DNA from: Prescottella soli
GTDB taxonomy: Bacteria; Actinomycetota; Actinomycetes; Mycobacteriales; Mycobacteriaceae
Direction of reading: 5' to 3'
NCBI RefSeq assembly: GCF_040024445.1
Contig: NZ_CP157276.1
Coordinates: forward strand, 1,426,001 to 1,490,000
DNA: 64,000 nt
The notes below the pieces were generated by a model, which saw nothing but the letters and a program-made list of their open reading frames with translations, had not been told where the DNA came from and did no database searches. Positions 35,204 through 44,427 of the stretch are shown here, piece after piece (position 1 is the first letter of the stretch; every line of letters begins with the position of its first letter). A program made the position numbers and the translations under genes.

Positions 35204-36259
35204 TCAGGCCGCCTCGAGCTCGCCGAGGAACGCGTCGATGTGCCGCCACGTGGTGTCCTTCGCGCCGGGTCCGGCGAGCAGCCCCAGGTGGCTGCCGGGA
35301 ACGGACTCGAACTGCACCGACGGCGATCCGGGCAGGACGTCGACGATCGCGCGGACCGAGTCCGCGGTGGCGATGACGTCGCCCGTTCCACCGACCGCGA
35401 GCACCGGCACGGACAGCTCGGCGAGTTTGATCGTTCTGCCGCCCAGCGTGATCCGCCCCTCGGCGAGGCCGTTGGCGAGCACGAACTCCTCCGCCATCTG
35501 GTAGAACAGCCGCGCCGGATAGCCGGGCATCTCGGCCATGAACCGGTCGATCGCCTCCATCCGGGCGAGAGTCTCGGTGTCGTGCAGGTTGCGGGCGACG
35601 AACCACGGCTTGAGCAACTCCCGTTGCGGGGCGGTGGCCCGGTAGCCCACCTGGACGAGCGGGGCTGGCAGCCCGCCCATCAGTCGGGTCAGTTCGGTCA
35701 CCGGGCGGTGCCCGGTGAAGCGACCCACGCCGCGAGCGGCCGCCATCATCGGGATCCGCGAGTAGTCGGCCGGCGTGCCGAGCGCGGCGATCGACGCAAT
35801 CGGCAGGTCGGGGTGGGCGGACGCGGTGAGCAGCGAGAGCGTCCCACCGAGACTCCATCCGATGACATCGACGTCGGCACCGTCGTGCAGTTCGCTCACC
35901 CGACGCAGCGCGTCCGGGACGATGTCGTCGATCCACTCCTCGAAGCCGAGGCCCCGGTCGGCGTAGCTCATCGTCCCGTAGTCGACGACGTACGGCGTGC
36001 GCCCGGCGCCCAGCAGGTGGGCCGCGAGGCTCTGACCGGGCCGCAGGTCGTAGCAGTGCATCGACACCGCGAGCGGCGGCACGAGCAGCACCGGGCGGCC
36101 GTCGCCGGCGGGCCCGTAGCGGTGCAGATCGCGATGCAACTCCAGGTGAATCGGCGTCGACGGCGTCCGTTCCACCGGCGCGACACCGTCACCCAGCGTC
36201 AGCCCCCACGCATTGCGCAGCTGCGCGTTCACCCGTGTCCACCAGTCCGATTCCCGCAC
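35204..36259 (-). CDS. PHA-synthase-like alpha/beta hydrolase with Ser nucleophile
   Basis: This 351-residue protein resembles the catalytic domain of class III PHA synthases (LVPPLAVSMHCYDLRPGQSLA, VVDYGTMSYADRGLGFEEWIDD, FMAEMPGYPARLFYQM). The nucleophile elbow is GWSLGG, with Ser rather than the Cys of true synthases. The Asp (GGTGDVI) and His (PGSHLGLL) of the triad are visible. It is more likely a thioesterase or depolymerase-type hydrolase, and no phaE, phasin or phaB gene is adjacent. The start is taken at 36259. Confidence 0.82.
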   Translation of the reverse strand: MRESDWWTRVNAQLRNAWGLTLGDGVAPVERTPSTPIHLELHRDLHRYGPAGDGRPVLLVPPLAVSMHCYDLRPGQSLAAHLLGAGRTPYVVDYGTMSYADRGLGFEEWIDDIVPDALRRVSELHDGADVDVIGWSLGGTLSLLTASAHPDLPIASIAALGTPADYSRIPMMAAARGVGRFTGHRPVTELTRLMGGLPAPLVQVGYRATAPQRELLKPWFVARNLHDTETLARMEAIDRFMAEMPGYPARLFYQMAEEFVLANGLAEGRITLGGRTIKLAELSVPVLAVGGTGDVIATADSVRAIVDVLPGSPSVQFESVPGSHLGLLAGPGAKDTTWRHIDAFLGELEAA

Positions 36260-36312
36260 GACTCTCCCCCGCCCTGTCGACCTTCGTTGCGGGCATCTTA
36301 CTGGAGAGTCAG

Positions 36313-36939
36313 TTACGGCGCCTGCCGCTCCAGCAACTCCTCGAACGGAACCGAGTTCGCGAACGGGTCGACAGGGCCCGTGTTCTGGCGCTCAGCCATC
36401 GCCGCGACCAGTTCACGTCCGGCGCGCGCGATCCGCCGCCCCAATGCCTGGTCATCGGATCCCGCCCAGTCCTCCGACGCCGCGTAGACCGCCGTCGGCA
36501 CCGCGGCCGCCCGGAGGTACGCGAACATCGGACGGATCGCGTGCTCGAGCGCGAGCGAGTGCCGCGCGGTGCCGCCGGTCGCGCCCAGCAGCACCGGCAC
36601 ACCGTCGAGCGTTCCCGGTTCCAGGACGTCGAAGAACGACTTGAACAGCCCGCTGTAGGAGGCGTTGAAGATCGGCGTCACCGCGATGAGCCCGTCGGAC
36701 GCCGCGACCCGCTCGGTCACCGACCGGAGCGCGCCGCTCGGGAAACCGGTGAGCAGGTTGTCGACGAGCGCGTGCGCGTGCTCGCGGAGTTCGACCACCT
36801 CGACGTCGGCGTCGATGCCCCGCTCGGTGAGCGCGTCCACGGCGGCCGCGGCGAGGCGGTCGGCGAGTAGCCGACTCGACGACGGCTGCGTCAACCCCGC
36901 CGAGATCACCGTCAGCGCACGGGTTTTCGTGTCGCTCAT
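36313..36939 (-). CDS. NADPH-dependent FMN reductase (CE1759-type)
   Basis: This 208-residue flavodoxin-like reductase has the N-terminal phosphate-binding region (VISAGLTQPSSSRLLADRL) and the segment TPIFNASYSGLFKSFFDVL typical of NADPH-dependent FMN reductases. It is the partner subunit of the two-component luciferase-like monooxygenase family CE1758/CE1759 and would supply FMNH2. ATG 36939 overlaps the monooxygenase stop as ATGA, showing translational coupling. Confidence 0.88.
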   Translation of the reverse strand: MSDTKTRALTVISAGLTQPSSSRLLADRLAAAAVDALTERGIDADVEVVELREHAHALVDNLLTGFPSGALRSVTERVAASDGLIAVTPIFNASYSGLFKSFFDVLEPGTLDGVPVLLGATGGTARHSLALEHAIRPMFAYLRAAAVPTAVYAASEDWAGSDDQALGRRIARAGRELVAAMAERQNTGPVDPFANSVPFEELLERQAP

Positions 36940-38024
36940 GACAGCACCTCCGCGTTCTTGCGTGCCAGCAGACTCGCGTGGGTCGGGGCGTCGGGCACGT
37001 GCGCGGGACGCATCGCGTCTAACTCGCGACGCAGCACCGGCACGACCTCCTCGCCGAGCAGGTCGAGCTGCTCGAGGACCGTCTTCAGCGGCAGGCCGGC
37101 GTGATCCATGAGGAACAGCTGCCGCTGGTAGTCGCCGAAGCTTTCCCGGAACGTGAGGGTCTTGTCGATGACCTCCTGCGGGCTGCCGACGGTCAGCGGG
37201 GTCTCCTCGGTGAACTCCTCGAGCGACGGGCCGTGGCCGTAGACCGGGGCGTTGTCGAAGTACGGCCGGAACTCGCGGACCGCGTCCTGCGAGTTCTTGC
37301 GCATGAACACCTGGCCACCGAGGCCGACGATCGCCTGGTCGGCCGACCCGTGACCGTAGTGCTCGTAGCGGCGACGGTACAGGTCGATCAATCGGACGAA
37401 GTGCTCCCTGGGCCAGAAGATGTTGTTCGCGAAGAAACCGTCGCCGTAGTACGCGGCCTGCTCGGCGATCTCGGGGCTGCGGATCGACCCGTGCCACACG
37501 AACGGCGGGACGTCGTCGAGCGGGCGCGGCGTCGACGTGAACGACTGCAGCGGCGTCCGGAACCGGCCCTGCCAGTTCACCACGTCCTCACGCCACAACT
37601 TGTGCAGCAGTGCGTAGTTCTCGATGGCGAGCGGAATGCCCTCACGGATGTCCTTGCCGAACCAGGGATACACCGGGCCGGTGTTGCCGCGGCCGAGCAT
37701 GAGGTCGACGCGGCCGTCGGCCAGGTGCTGGAGCATCGCGAAGTCCTCGGCGATCTTCACCGGGTCGTTGGTGGTGATGAGCGTCGTCGACGTCGAGAGC
37801 TGGATGCGCTCGGTGCGCGCCGCGATGTAGCCGAGCATGGTCGTCGGCGAGGACGGCACGAACGGCGGGTTGTGGTGCTCGCCGGTGGCGAATACGTCGA
37901 GGCCCACTTCCTCGGCCTTCTCCGCGATCGCGACCATCGCCTTGATTCGCTCGGCCTCGGTCGGGGTCCGACCGGTCGTGGGGTCCATGGTCACGTCGCC
38001 GACAGTGAAGATTCCGAACTGCAT
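36936..38024 (-). CDS. luciferase-like FMN-dependent monooxygenase (CE1758-type)
   Basis: This 362-residue TIM-barrel monooxygenase shows the family start MQFGIFTVGDV, ATGEHHNPPFVPSSP and GRVDLMLGRGNTGPVYPW. It uses reduced FMN from the reductase encoded directly downstream with a 4-bp overlap. The substrate is unknown. GGAGG lies about 6 nt before ATG 38024. The promoter region contains a TATAGT -10 and a tandem TTTCAA repeat. Confidence 0.9.
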   Translation of the reverse strand: MQFGIFTVGDVTMDPTTGRTPTEAERIKAMVAIAEKAEEVGLDVFATGEHHNPPFVPSSPTTMLGYIAARTERIQLSTSTTLITTNDPVKIAEDFAMLQHLADGRVDLMLGRGNTGPVYPWFGKDIREGIPLAIENYALLHKLWREDVVNWQGRFRTPLQSFTSTPRPLDDVPPFVWHGSIRSPEIAEQAAYYGDGFFANNIFWPREHFVRLIDLYRRRYEHYGHGSADQAIVGLGGQVFMRKNSQDAVREFRPYFDNAPVYGHGPSLEEFTEETPLTVGSPQEVIDKTLTFRESFGDYQRQLFLMDHAGLPLKTVLEQLDLLGEEVVPVLRRELDAMRPAHVPDAPTHASLLARKNAEVLS

Positions 38025-38041
38025 GCCCTACCTCCGAAGTA

Positions 38042-38059
38042 TTTCAAGTTTCAACTATA
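38042..38059 (-). promoter_or_regulatory. promoter of the monooxygenase/reductase operon
   Basis: TATAGT on the minus strand (38054-38059) is a good -10 box. Overlapping it downstream is a tandem heptamer, TTTCAAG-TTTCAAC (plus strand 38042-38055), that could be a regulator site. Confidence 0.5.
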
Positions 38060-38180
38060 GCCACGAACCGTGTCCGCCCCGCGGATATTCCACCGGCGCG
38101 GTCGGCAATTGCTTGACGTACCGGCCGGACCGTCATTGACTGCAGACGAGGATCACCGTCACCACCGCACAGGGGGTCGC

Positions 38181-39818
38181 ATGAGGGTCACGCACGAGGT
38201 CACCAATCAGGTCCCGCCGCTGATCGACTACGACGCGGCCGACTATCCGCCGATCCTCGAAGCGCTGCGACGCGAGGGCGCACACGAAGCCCTCGACGAC
38301 CTGCACCGAGTCGGCCGGCTCGCCGGCGGCGCGGAGGCGCAGCGGTGGGGTGATCTGGCCGAGGCCCATCCCCCGGTGCTGCGGACGCATGACCGCTACG
38401 GTCACCGCATCGACGAGGTCGACTACGACCCCGCCTACCACCAGCTCATGAATACCGCCGTGGAACTGGGACTGCACGGCGCCGCGTGGACCGACCCCGA
38501 CCCGCACTCGCACCTGGTGCGGGCCGCGAAGATGGCGGTGTGGGGCCAGGTGGACGCCGGGCACGGGTGCCCGATCTCGATGACCTACGCCGTGGTGCCG
38601 GCGCTGCGCCACAACCTCGAACTGGCGCTGCAGTACGAGCCGCTGCTGGCCGCCCGCGTCTACGACCCGGAACCGCGGCCGCCACTGACGAAGCCCGGGC
38701 TGATCGCGGGCATGTCGATGACCGAGAAGCAGGGCGGCTCCGACGTCCGTGCCGGCACCACCCGCGCCGTCCCGCAGCCCGACGGCACCTACCTGCTCAC
38801 CGGCCACAAGTGGTTCACGTCGGCGCCGATGTCGGACATCTTTCTCGTGCTCGCGCAGGCTCCTGGCGGGCTGACGTGCTTCCTGCTGCCTCGGGTCCTG
38901 CCCGACGGCACCCGCAACGCGATGCTCCTGCAGCGGCTCAAGGACAAGCTCGGCAACCGGTCGAACGCGAGCAGCGAGGTGGAGTACGACGAGGCCGTCG
39001 CGTGGCGGGTCGGCGACGAGGGCCGGGGTGTGCCGACGATCATCGAGATGGTCAACATGACCCGCCTGGATTGCACCATCGGCACCGCGACCGGGATGCG
39101 CGTCGGCGTCACGCAGGCCGCCCACCATGCGGTGCACCGCAGCGCGTTCGGCGCGCATCTGATCGACCAGCCCCTCATGCGGAATGTGCTCGCGGACCTG
39201 GCCGTCGAATCGGAGGCTGCGACCACCGTCGCGCTGTGGCTCGCCGCCCTCACCGACCGCGCCGCGACCGGTGATCCGCAAGCCGCGACGCTGCGCCGCA
39301 TCGCCCTCGCCGTCAGCAAGTACTACGTGTGCAAGCGCGGACCGATCCACGCCGCCGAGGCCCTGGAATGCCTGGGCGGCAACGGATATGTGGAGGAGTC
39401 GCGGATGCCGCGCCTGTACCGGGAGGCGCCGCTGCTGTCCGTGTGGGAGGGGTCCGGCAACGTCGCCGCGCTCGACGTCCTGCGGGCGATGGCCCGCCGG
39501 CCCGAGACGGTGGAGGCGTTCTTCGACGAACTGGACGACAGCGCCGGCGCCGACGCCCGCCTCGACGCCGCGGTAGCGGCATTGAAGGCGTCGTTCACGG
39601 ACGTCGACACCCTCGAGCACCGGGCCCGGCGGGTGGTCGGCGACATGGCGCTCGCGTTGCAGGGGGCTCTCCTGGTCCGCACCGGATACCCCGCCGTCGC
39701 GGACGCGTTCTGCGCCAGCCGTCTGTCCGGGGACTGGGGAACGGTGTTCGGCACCCTGCCGGCCGGGCTCGACCTGGCACCGATCATCGAACGAGCGACC
39801 CCGAAGGCGGGTTCCTGA
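38181..39818 (+). CDS. AidB-like acyl-CoA dehydrogenase family protein
   Basis: This 545-residue flavoprotein matches AidB in length and motifs: MTEKQGGSDVRAGTTRA, KWFTSAP, and LEHRARRVVGDMALALQGALL in the C-terminal helical extension. AidB is an FAD protein of the alkylation response with weak isovaleryl-CoA dehydrogenase activity. The end of the dehydrogenase domain (ALECLGGNGYVEESRMPRLYRE) is well conserved. ATG 38181 has AGGGGG 4 nt upstream. The sensor-kinase gene begins 27 nt downstream. Confidence 0.88.
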   Translation: MRVTHEVTNQVPPLIDYDAADYPPILEALRREGAHEALDDLHRVGRLAGGAEAQRWGDLAEAHPPVLRTHDRYGHRIDEVDYDPAYHQLMNTAVELGLHGAAWTDPDPHSHLVRAAKMAVWGQVDAGHGCPISMTYAVVPALRHNLELALQYEPLLAARVYDPEPRPPLTKPGLIAGMSMTEKQGGSDVRAGTTRAVPQPDGTYLLTGHKWFTSAPMSDIFLVLAQAPGGLTCFLLPRVLPDGTRNAMLLQRLKDKLGNRSNASSEVEYDEAVAWRVGDEGRGVPTIIEMVNMTRLDCTIGTATGMRVGVTQAAHHAVHRSAFGAHLIDQPLMRNVLADLAVESEAATTVALWLAALTDRAATGDPQAATLRRIALAVSKYYVCKRGPIHAAEALECLGGNGYVEESRMPRLYREAPLLSVWEGSGNVAALDVLRAMARRPETVEAFFDELDDSAGADARLDAAVAALKASFTDVDTLEHRARRVVGDMALALQGALLVRTGYPAVADAFCASRLSGDWGTVFGTLPAGLDLAPIIERATPKAGS

Positions 39819-39845
39819 CAGGCCACCCTCGCTATCCTGCAGCGC

Positions 39846-41027
39846 GTGAATGCCCTCGAGCGGTACCGGCGGAGGCTCGAACCGCACCTGCCCCGAGTGC
39901 GGGACGTGGTGCTGACGGCCGCGACGATCGCGCTCCTGATCGTGCGCTTCGTTCAGACGGGATCCGGTTCGACCGCCGCGGTCTGGGCGACGGCGTTGTC
40001 CATCGCCGCGGCGACGACGCTGATGTGCCGGCGCCGCTACCCGATCGCCGTCGCCGGCGTCGGCATCGTGGTGTGCGCCGTGTCCGGGTCCAACGTCATG
40101 ATGATGCTCGGGATCTGCACACTGTCGGTTCGACGACACGACCGGTGGTTGTGGGCCGTCGCGGCGATCGGCGTCCTGACGAATGCCACGTCGGGCTTCC
40201 TCCGCGCGGGCACCGACGGCTACGCGAGCTACCTGGGTTCATCGCTCTTCTCGGTGCTCACCTACGTCGTGCTCGGCGCCTACATCGGGCTGCGCCGAAA
40301 GCATCTGGAGGGGCTGCACGAGCGGGTGCGGCACGCGGAGGCCGAGCGGGAGGTCCGCGCCACTCAGGCACGGCTCGCGGAGCGCGGCCGGATTGCGCGC
40401 GAGATGCACGACGTCGTCGCGCACAAGGTCTCGCTCATCGCGCTCCACGCCGGCGCACTCCAGATGACCGCGGCGCCGGACGCCGACCGCGTCCATCGCT
40501 CCGCCGAACTGATCGCCGACACGGCCCGCGCCGCGCTCAGCGACCTGCGCAGTGTGCTGGGGGTGCTCCGAGAGTCGCCCGACGGCGATCGCCCGGATCC
40601 ACCGCAGCCGCGGCTGGTGGATCTGCCGGCGCTCGTCGCGGCCTCTCGCGAGGCCGGAATCCCGATCGCGGAGAACATCTCCGCGGATCTCGCGACTCCC
40701 GCTCCGGCGGCGCTGGCGCTCACCGCCTACCGGGTGACGCAGGAAGCCCTGACGAACATTCACAAGCACGCCGCGGGCGCCCCAACCACGGTCGAGATCC
40801 ACGGACGTCCCGGCGACCGTCTCACGATCGAGATCGTCAACGGGGCTCCGGCCCACCCGGTGGCGCCGTCGGGACTGGCCGGTTCCGGCGCGGGTCTGGT
40901 GGGTCTGCGGGAACGGGTGGGACTGGCCTCCGGCCGCCTCGAACACGGCCCCACACCGGACGGCGGGTGGCGCGTGTTCGCCAGTTCGCCCTGGCCCGAC
41001 GGTCAATCCGGGTCGGCCAGCAGCTGA
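39846..41027 (+). CDS. NarL-type sensor histidine kinase
   Basis: This 393-residue kinase has about five N-terminal membrane segments, a HisKA_3 dimerisation domain with the phospho-acceptor in REMHDVVAHKVSLI, and a C-terminal HATPase_c domain (EALTNIHKHAAGA, then GSGAGLVGLRERV). It belongs to the DesK/NarX-like class with a LuxR-type partner. GTG 39846 follows the dehydrogenase gene by 27 nt. The likely cognate regulator is on the opposite strand, with a 25-bp tail-to-tail overlap. Confidence 0.9.
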   Translation: MNALERYRRRLEPHLPRVRDVVLTAATIALLIVRFVQTGSGSTAAVWATALSIAAATTLMCRRRYPIAVAGVGIVVCAVSGSNVMMMLGICTLSVRRHDRWLWAVAAIGVLTNATSGFLRAGTDGYASYLGSSLFSVLTYVVLGAYIGLRRKHLEGLHERVRHAEAEREVRATQARLAERGRIAREMHDVVAHKVSLIALHAGALQMTAAPDADRVHRSAELIADTARAALSDLRSVLGVLRESPDGDRPDPPQPRLVDLPALVAASREAGIPIAENISADLATPAPAALALTAYRVTQEALTNIHKHAAGAPTTVEIHGRPGDRLTIEIVNGAPAHPVAPSGLAGSGAGLVGLRERVGLASGRLEHGPTPDGGWRVFASSPWPDGQSGSASS

Positions 41028-41662
41028 GCATCGCGGACCACGAGCGCCGCCTGCACGCGGTTCGAAACGTCCAACGCCGCGAGGATGCGGCTGACGTGCG
41101 CCTTGACCGTGCTCTCCCGCATCGCGAGGGCCCGCGCGATATCGGCGTTGGAATCTCCCCCGCCCACCCGCTCGAGCACCTGCTTCTCGCGTGGGGTCAA
41201 CCGCTCGATGCGTTCGACCGCCGTGCGCGCAGCGTCGGACGTCTGCCGGTGGAACCGGTCGATGAGGGCGCGGGCGGCGCCCGGGTGGAGCATCGACCCG
41301 CCGTCGGCGACGACGTGCACGGCCCTGAGGATCTCTGCCGGCGGCGTGTCCTTGAGCAGGAAGCCGTCGGCCCCCGCCGCCAGTGCCGAGTACACGTACC
41401 GGTCCAGATCGAAGGTGGTCAGGACGAGGATGCGCGGCCGTCGGGGCAGCGTCGCCATCCGCCGCGTCGCCTCGATACCGTCCATGATCGGCATTCGCAC
41501 GTCCATCAGGACGACGTCGACCCGGTTCGACGACGCCGAGCGGACGGCCTCACCGCCGTCGGCGGCGTGACCGACCACCGCGATTTCGCCGTCGGTGGCG
41601 AGCAGTTCGGTCAGCCCCTGACGGACGAACGGATCGTCGTCCACGACCAGAACCGAGATCAC
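41003..41662 (-). CDS. LuxR/NarL-family response regulator
   Basis: This 219-residue regulator has a receiver domain (acidic pocket VVDDDPFVRQ, phospho-Asp in VVLMDVRMP, Lys in LLKDTP) and a C-terminal LuxR helix-turn-helix (LTPREKQVLERVGGGDSNADIARAL-type text). It is probably the partner of the neighbouring histidine kinase. GTG 41662 starts at VISVLVVDDD; an upstream ATG at 41686 would add 8 residues. Its last codons overlap the last codons of the kinase gene on the other strand. Confidence 0.9.
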   Translation of the reverse strand: MISVLVVDDDPFVRQGLTELLATDGEIAVVGHAADGGEAVRSASSNRVDVVLMDVRMPIMDGIEATRRMATLPRRPRILVLTTFDLDRYVYSALAAGADGFLLKDTPPAEILRAVHVVADGGSMLHPGAARALIDRFHRQTSDAARTAVERIERLTPREKQVLERVGGGDSNADIARALAMRESTVKAHVSRILAALDVSNRVQAALVVRDAQLLADPD

Positions 41663-41797
41663 GCGGAGACTGTACCGCGGGGGCATCGGGGATTCGGCTT
41701 CTCCACCGATCGTTCGCGGACACTTCGACTTTCGTCGGGGGTGCCGGTCGCCGAGCGTCCGATGCGGCGCCGCCCGCACCCGGCACACAGTCGGTCC

Positions 41798-42511
41798 ATG
41801 ACGAATTTCGCCGACCGGGCCCGGCCCCCGCGACTGACCGGACGCCTGCTTTTCGCTGCCGAGGCGGGACGCGACTTGCGAACCACCGGCGCGATCGCGC
41901 CGAGCGGTTCCAAGCTCGCCCACGCCCTCATCGAGCCGGTCCGGAGATCCGTGCGGCCCACACTCTCGATCCTCGAGGTGGGGTCCGGAACGGGCGCGCT
42001 CACCCGGGCTCTGGCCACCTGCATGGGACCGACGGACACCCTGACGTGCGTCGAGAAGAACCCTCGCCTCGTCGAGTACCTCCGCAGGCAGGTCGACACC
42101 GACACGAGCTTGCGGGTGCTCGGCGATCGGATCACCGTCCGTGAAGCCGACGTGGTGGAGGGCGTGATGAGCGAGAAGTACCACGCGATCGTCGTGGGAC
42201 TGCCGTTCGCGAACTTCACCGCGAGCGAGACACGGGCGATCTGCCATGCGTTGGACGACGCCCTCGTTCCGGGCGGCACGCTGACGTACTTCTCCTACCT
42301 CGGCGCCTCCATCGTCGACAACTTCACCGGCGACCGGCACAGTCGGCGTCGACGACACAGCGCACAGGCGCTCGCCGAGTTCCGGACCGGATTTCGGCAG
42401 AGTCGGCGAACCGTCTGGGCCAACGTCCCACCCGCCCACGCGTGGACGCTGACCAGGCCCGCCGAGGCACACCTCCCGAACGGTCGCGCGAGCCGACCGC
42501 CCGCGTCATAG
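41798..42511 (+). CDS. SAM-dependent methyltransferase, phospholipid N-methyltransferase-like
   Basis: This 237-residue class I methyltransferase has the SAM motif ILEVGSGTGALTRAL. It begins with TTGAIAPSGSKLAHALIEPV, the type of N-terminus seen in PmtA-like phosphatidylethanolamine methyltransferases and rRNA adenine dimethylase relatives. The segment VVGLPFANF replaces the NPPF-like motif. ATG 41798 is set by similarity. Substrate is uncertain; a lipid or small molecule is more likely than rRNA. Confidence 0.78.
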   Translation: MTNFADRARPPRLTGRLLFAAEAGRDLRTTGAIAPSGSKLAHALIEPVRRSVRPTLSILEVGSGTGALTRALATCMGPTDTLTCVEKNPRLVEYLRRQVDTDTSLRVLGDRITVREADVVEGVMSEKYHAIVVGLPFANFTASETRAICHALDDALVPGGTLTYFSYLGASIVDNFTGDRHSRRRRHSAQALAEFRTGFRQSRRTVWANVPPAHAWTLTRPAEAHLPNGRASRPPAS

Positions 42512-42518
42512 TGGGATC

Positions 42519-42854
42519 ATGAGCGACGAACTGGACGCACAACCCGAGGTCCACGCCGACAGCCGGCGGTACGAGATCCGCGTCGGAAACGAAACGGCAG
42601 GTTTCACGGAGTTCGTGGACAGCGGCGAGCAGCGCATCTTCTTCCACACGGAGATCGACGAACGCTTTTCGGGCCGGGGCCTGGCGAGCACGCTGATCCG
42701 GGCGGCGCTCGAGGACACCACCGCCCACGTCAAGCGCATCGTGCCGATCTGTCCGTTCGTCGCCGGTTTCCTCGAAAAGCACGACGACTTCGCGGGCTAC
42801 GTCGATGCGGTCACACCCGCCGCGCAGCAGGCCGTCATCGCATCCCAGCAATGA
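42519..42854 (+). CDS. YjdJ-type GNAT N-acetyltransferase
   Basis: This 111-residue protein is a minimal GNAT domain of the YjdJ/GCN5-related type: RRYEIRVGNETAGFTEF, the acetyl-CoA loop EIDERFSGRGLASTLI, and IVPICPFVAGFLEKHDDF at the C-terminus. The substrate is unknown. It starts 7 nt after the methyltransferase stop and may be co-transcribed with it. Confidence 0.85.
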   Translation: MSDELDAQPEVHADSRRYEIRVGNETAGFTEFVDSGEQRIFFHTEIDERFSGRGLASTLIRAALEDTTAHVKRIVPICPFVAGFLEKHDDFAGYVDAVTPAAQQAVIASQQ

Positions 42855-43516
42855 CGGGCGCCGCTCGGTGAATATCAGGCATACGCCCCAGTGCGGGGCG
42901 CCATAGGCGGATTGCGCCCTCTTGCAAAGGCTCTCGTCACGGCCACGTTCGCGGCACTACCCCGTGCCGGCGCCGGCGGAACCCGCAGACCTGCGGGCAT
43001 CGGCACTGCCGGTAGCGCTCGCCCTAGCGCGCCGGCGGGCGCCTGAAGCCTTCTCGGAGTTGACGGTTCGACGCATCGGCGGGGTGGACGGCAGCGCTCG
43101 ACGACCGCAGCGATGCTCGCTTGCGACACGGCGCGGGTGAGTGACCGTTGAGCACACATGTCCGGTGCAGGCATACGGCGGTGCGCCCAACGAGACTCGC
43201 CCCCCACCGAATTCGGCACGTACACAACGACTCTCATCTCCGTGGAGTCGCCGACCTGCGCCTCGTCGGCCTGCACGGGCAGTGTCGGCCACCGAGTCGA
43301 TCTGTCGGACCCCACGCATGCAGTGCGCGCCGTGGCCAGAGGGCAGCGCGCGACACGAACGCCCCGTTCGCCAGCTGTGGCGTTCAGCATTCCAGCCCCT
43401 GGGTGTCGCCGGGTGTACTGTGGAATACATCGCAGGTTATTCACGCATGGGTTTTTCTCGTGCGGGCCGCGTTTGGAAATCAAGGCCGATTCGCGGCCAC
43501 CTTAAGGAGCGTCTCA
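42855..43516. other. gene-free stretch at the left edge of an accessory pocket
   Basis: All six frames were read and none gives a recognisable domain. Open frames on both strands are Arg/Pro/Ala-rich, as expected for random high-GC sequence. A 6-bp hairpin (42884-42889 with 42895-42900) may terminate the acetyltransferase unit. The last 110 bases before the DUF5994 gene are less GC-rich and probably hold its promoter. Confidence 0.5.
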
Positions 43517-43969
43517 GTGACGCGCACTCCTGCCTATTTCGACCTTCGCCGGGACATCCTGTCACCGGATGGAGGGCAGCCATTTCCCGCCCCAACCCGC
43601 ACCACACGGCTGTTGTTCGCCGTTGGAGACTTCAGCGACGTGGGCGGCGTGTGGTGGCCCCGCACTCAGAACCTCAGCGTCGAACTGCACGACCTGGTCG
43701 TCGGTCTGACCCCGAGAATCGGCCCCGTCGCGCGCATCCATTTCGACTGGAACGCAGTCAGCGCGATGCAACGCCACATCGACCCGGATGACGGGTTGGA
43801 TGTCAGGGGCCCGGAAGTCGACCAGCAGAGCCGAGTCATGAGACTGTACGGCCGCGACGGCGGCCGCATCGACATCGCGATCGTCGAACCCGGCGTCGAC
43901 ACCGCCTATGGCTACCAGCTCATGGCCCGCATCATCGAACCGCAAACCGAATCTCCCCGCCAGGGGTGA
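43517..43969 (+). CDS. DUF5994 family protein
   Basis: This 150-residue protein has the DUF5994 pattern: an N-terminal RTTRLLFAVGDFSDVGGVWWPRT-type strand with the Gly-Val-Trp-Trp-Pro-Arg core, then LSVELHDLVVGLTPRIGPVARIHFDWNAV. GTG 43517 is chosen because AAGGAG lies 7 nt upstream; longer frames running through from 43148 have no similarity. Its function is unknown; relatives in actinobacteria are small stand-alone proteins. Confidence 0.8.
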   Translation: MTRTPAYFDLRRDILSPDGGQPFPAPTRTTRLLFAVGDFSDVGGVWWPRTQNLSVELHDLVVGLTPRIGPVARIHFDWNAVSAMQRHIDPDDGLDVRGPEVDQQSRVMRLYGRDGGRIDIAIVEPGVDTAYGYQLMARIIEPQTESPRQG

Positions 43970-43976
43970 TGATGTC

Positions 43977-44189
43977 ATGCCGAATCGAATCATCGCCTTC
44001 GATGTCGTCGAACGCAGCGACATAGGGACGAACGAGATCCAACGAATGGCACGCGACATCTGGCAGGCACTCTCGTCAGGCCGCGGCGGGGCCTGCGAAC
44101 GACCCCGGTGGATCAACTGCGGACCAGTCATCGACGCCAGCGCCTACACCGCGCATCGTTTCGAGGGCACCGTCGACAGCGAGGGGTAG
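43977..44189 (+). CDS. hypothetical 70-residue protein
   Basis: I do not recognise it. It starts 7 nt after the DUF5994 stop in a run of ATG codons and reads MPNRIIAFDVVERSDIGTNE, with a short helical middle (IQRMARDIWQALSSG) and one Cys. It may be co-translated with the DUF5994 gene. The N-terminal part has good codon usage; the tail is less convincing. Confidence 0.5.
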   Translation: MPNRIIAFDVVERSDIGTNEIQRMARDIWQALSSGRGGACERPRWINCGPVIDASAYTAHRFEGTVDSEG

Positions 44190-44427
44190 GGGCCCCGTCA
44201 CCACGCGGATGTTGATGCCTCCGTGGCGGGGCGACAGCCCGCAACAACGCCGAACGCATCGCGCGCGGTGGGGTTGCGGGTTGGGCGGCGTCGTGTGACG
44301 GGCGAGATCCGGGGCACCGTTCCCCGCTCGGGCAGGTAAGTCAACGGGTAGTTCTACCGGTGCCTCTCCTCGGACCGACATGACACCATGACCGCAATCC
44401 GATGACTGGAGAGAGGAGAAGGCCACG

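Noticed and set aside
35204-36259. True PHA synthase (phaC)
   Set aside because: The nucleophile is Ser rather than Cys, and no other polyhydroxyalkanoate genes are nearby.
41798-42511. 16S rRNA dimethyladenosine transferase (ksgA)
   Set aside because: The SAM motif is similar, but the NLPY-type catalytic motif is missing and the N-terminus fits phospholipid methyltransferases better.
42875-43483. Minus-strand open frame of about 200 codons in the gene-free stretch
   Set aside because: It is Arg/Pro/Ala-rich without any recognisable domain, and competing frames on the other strand look the same.
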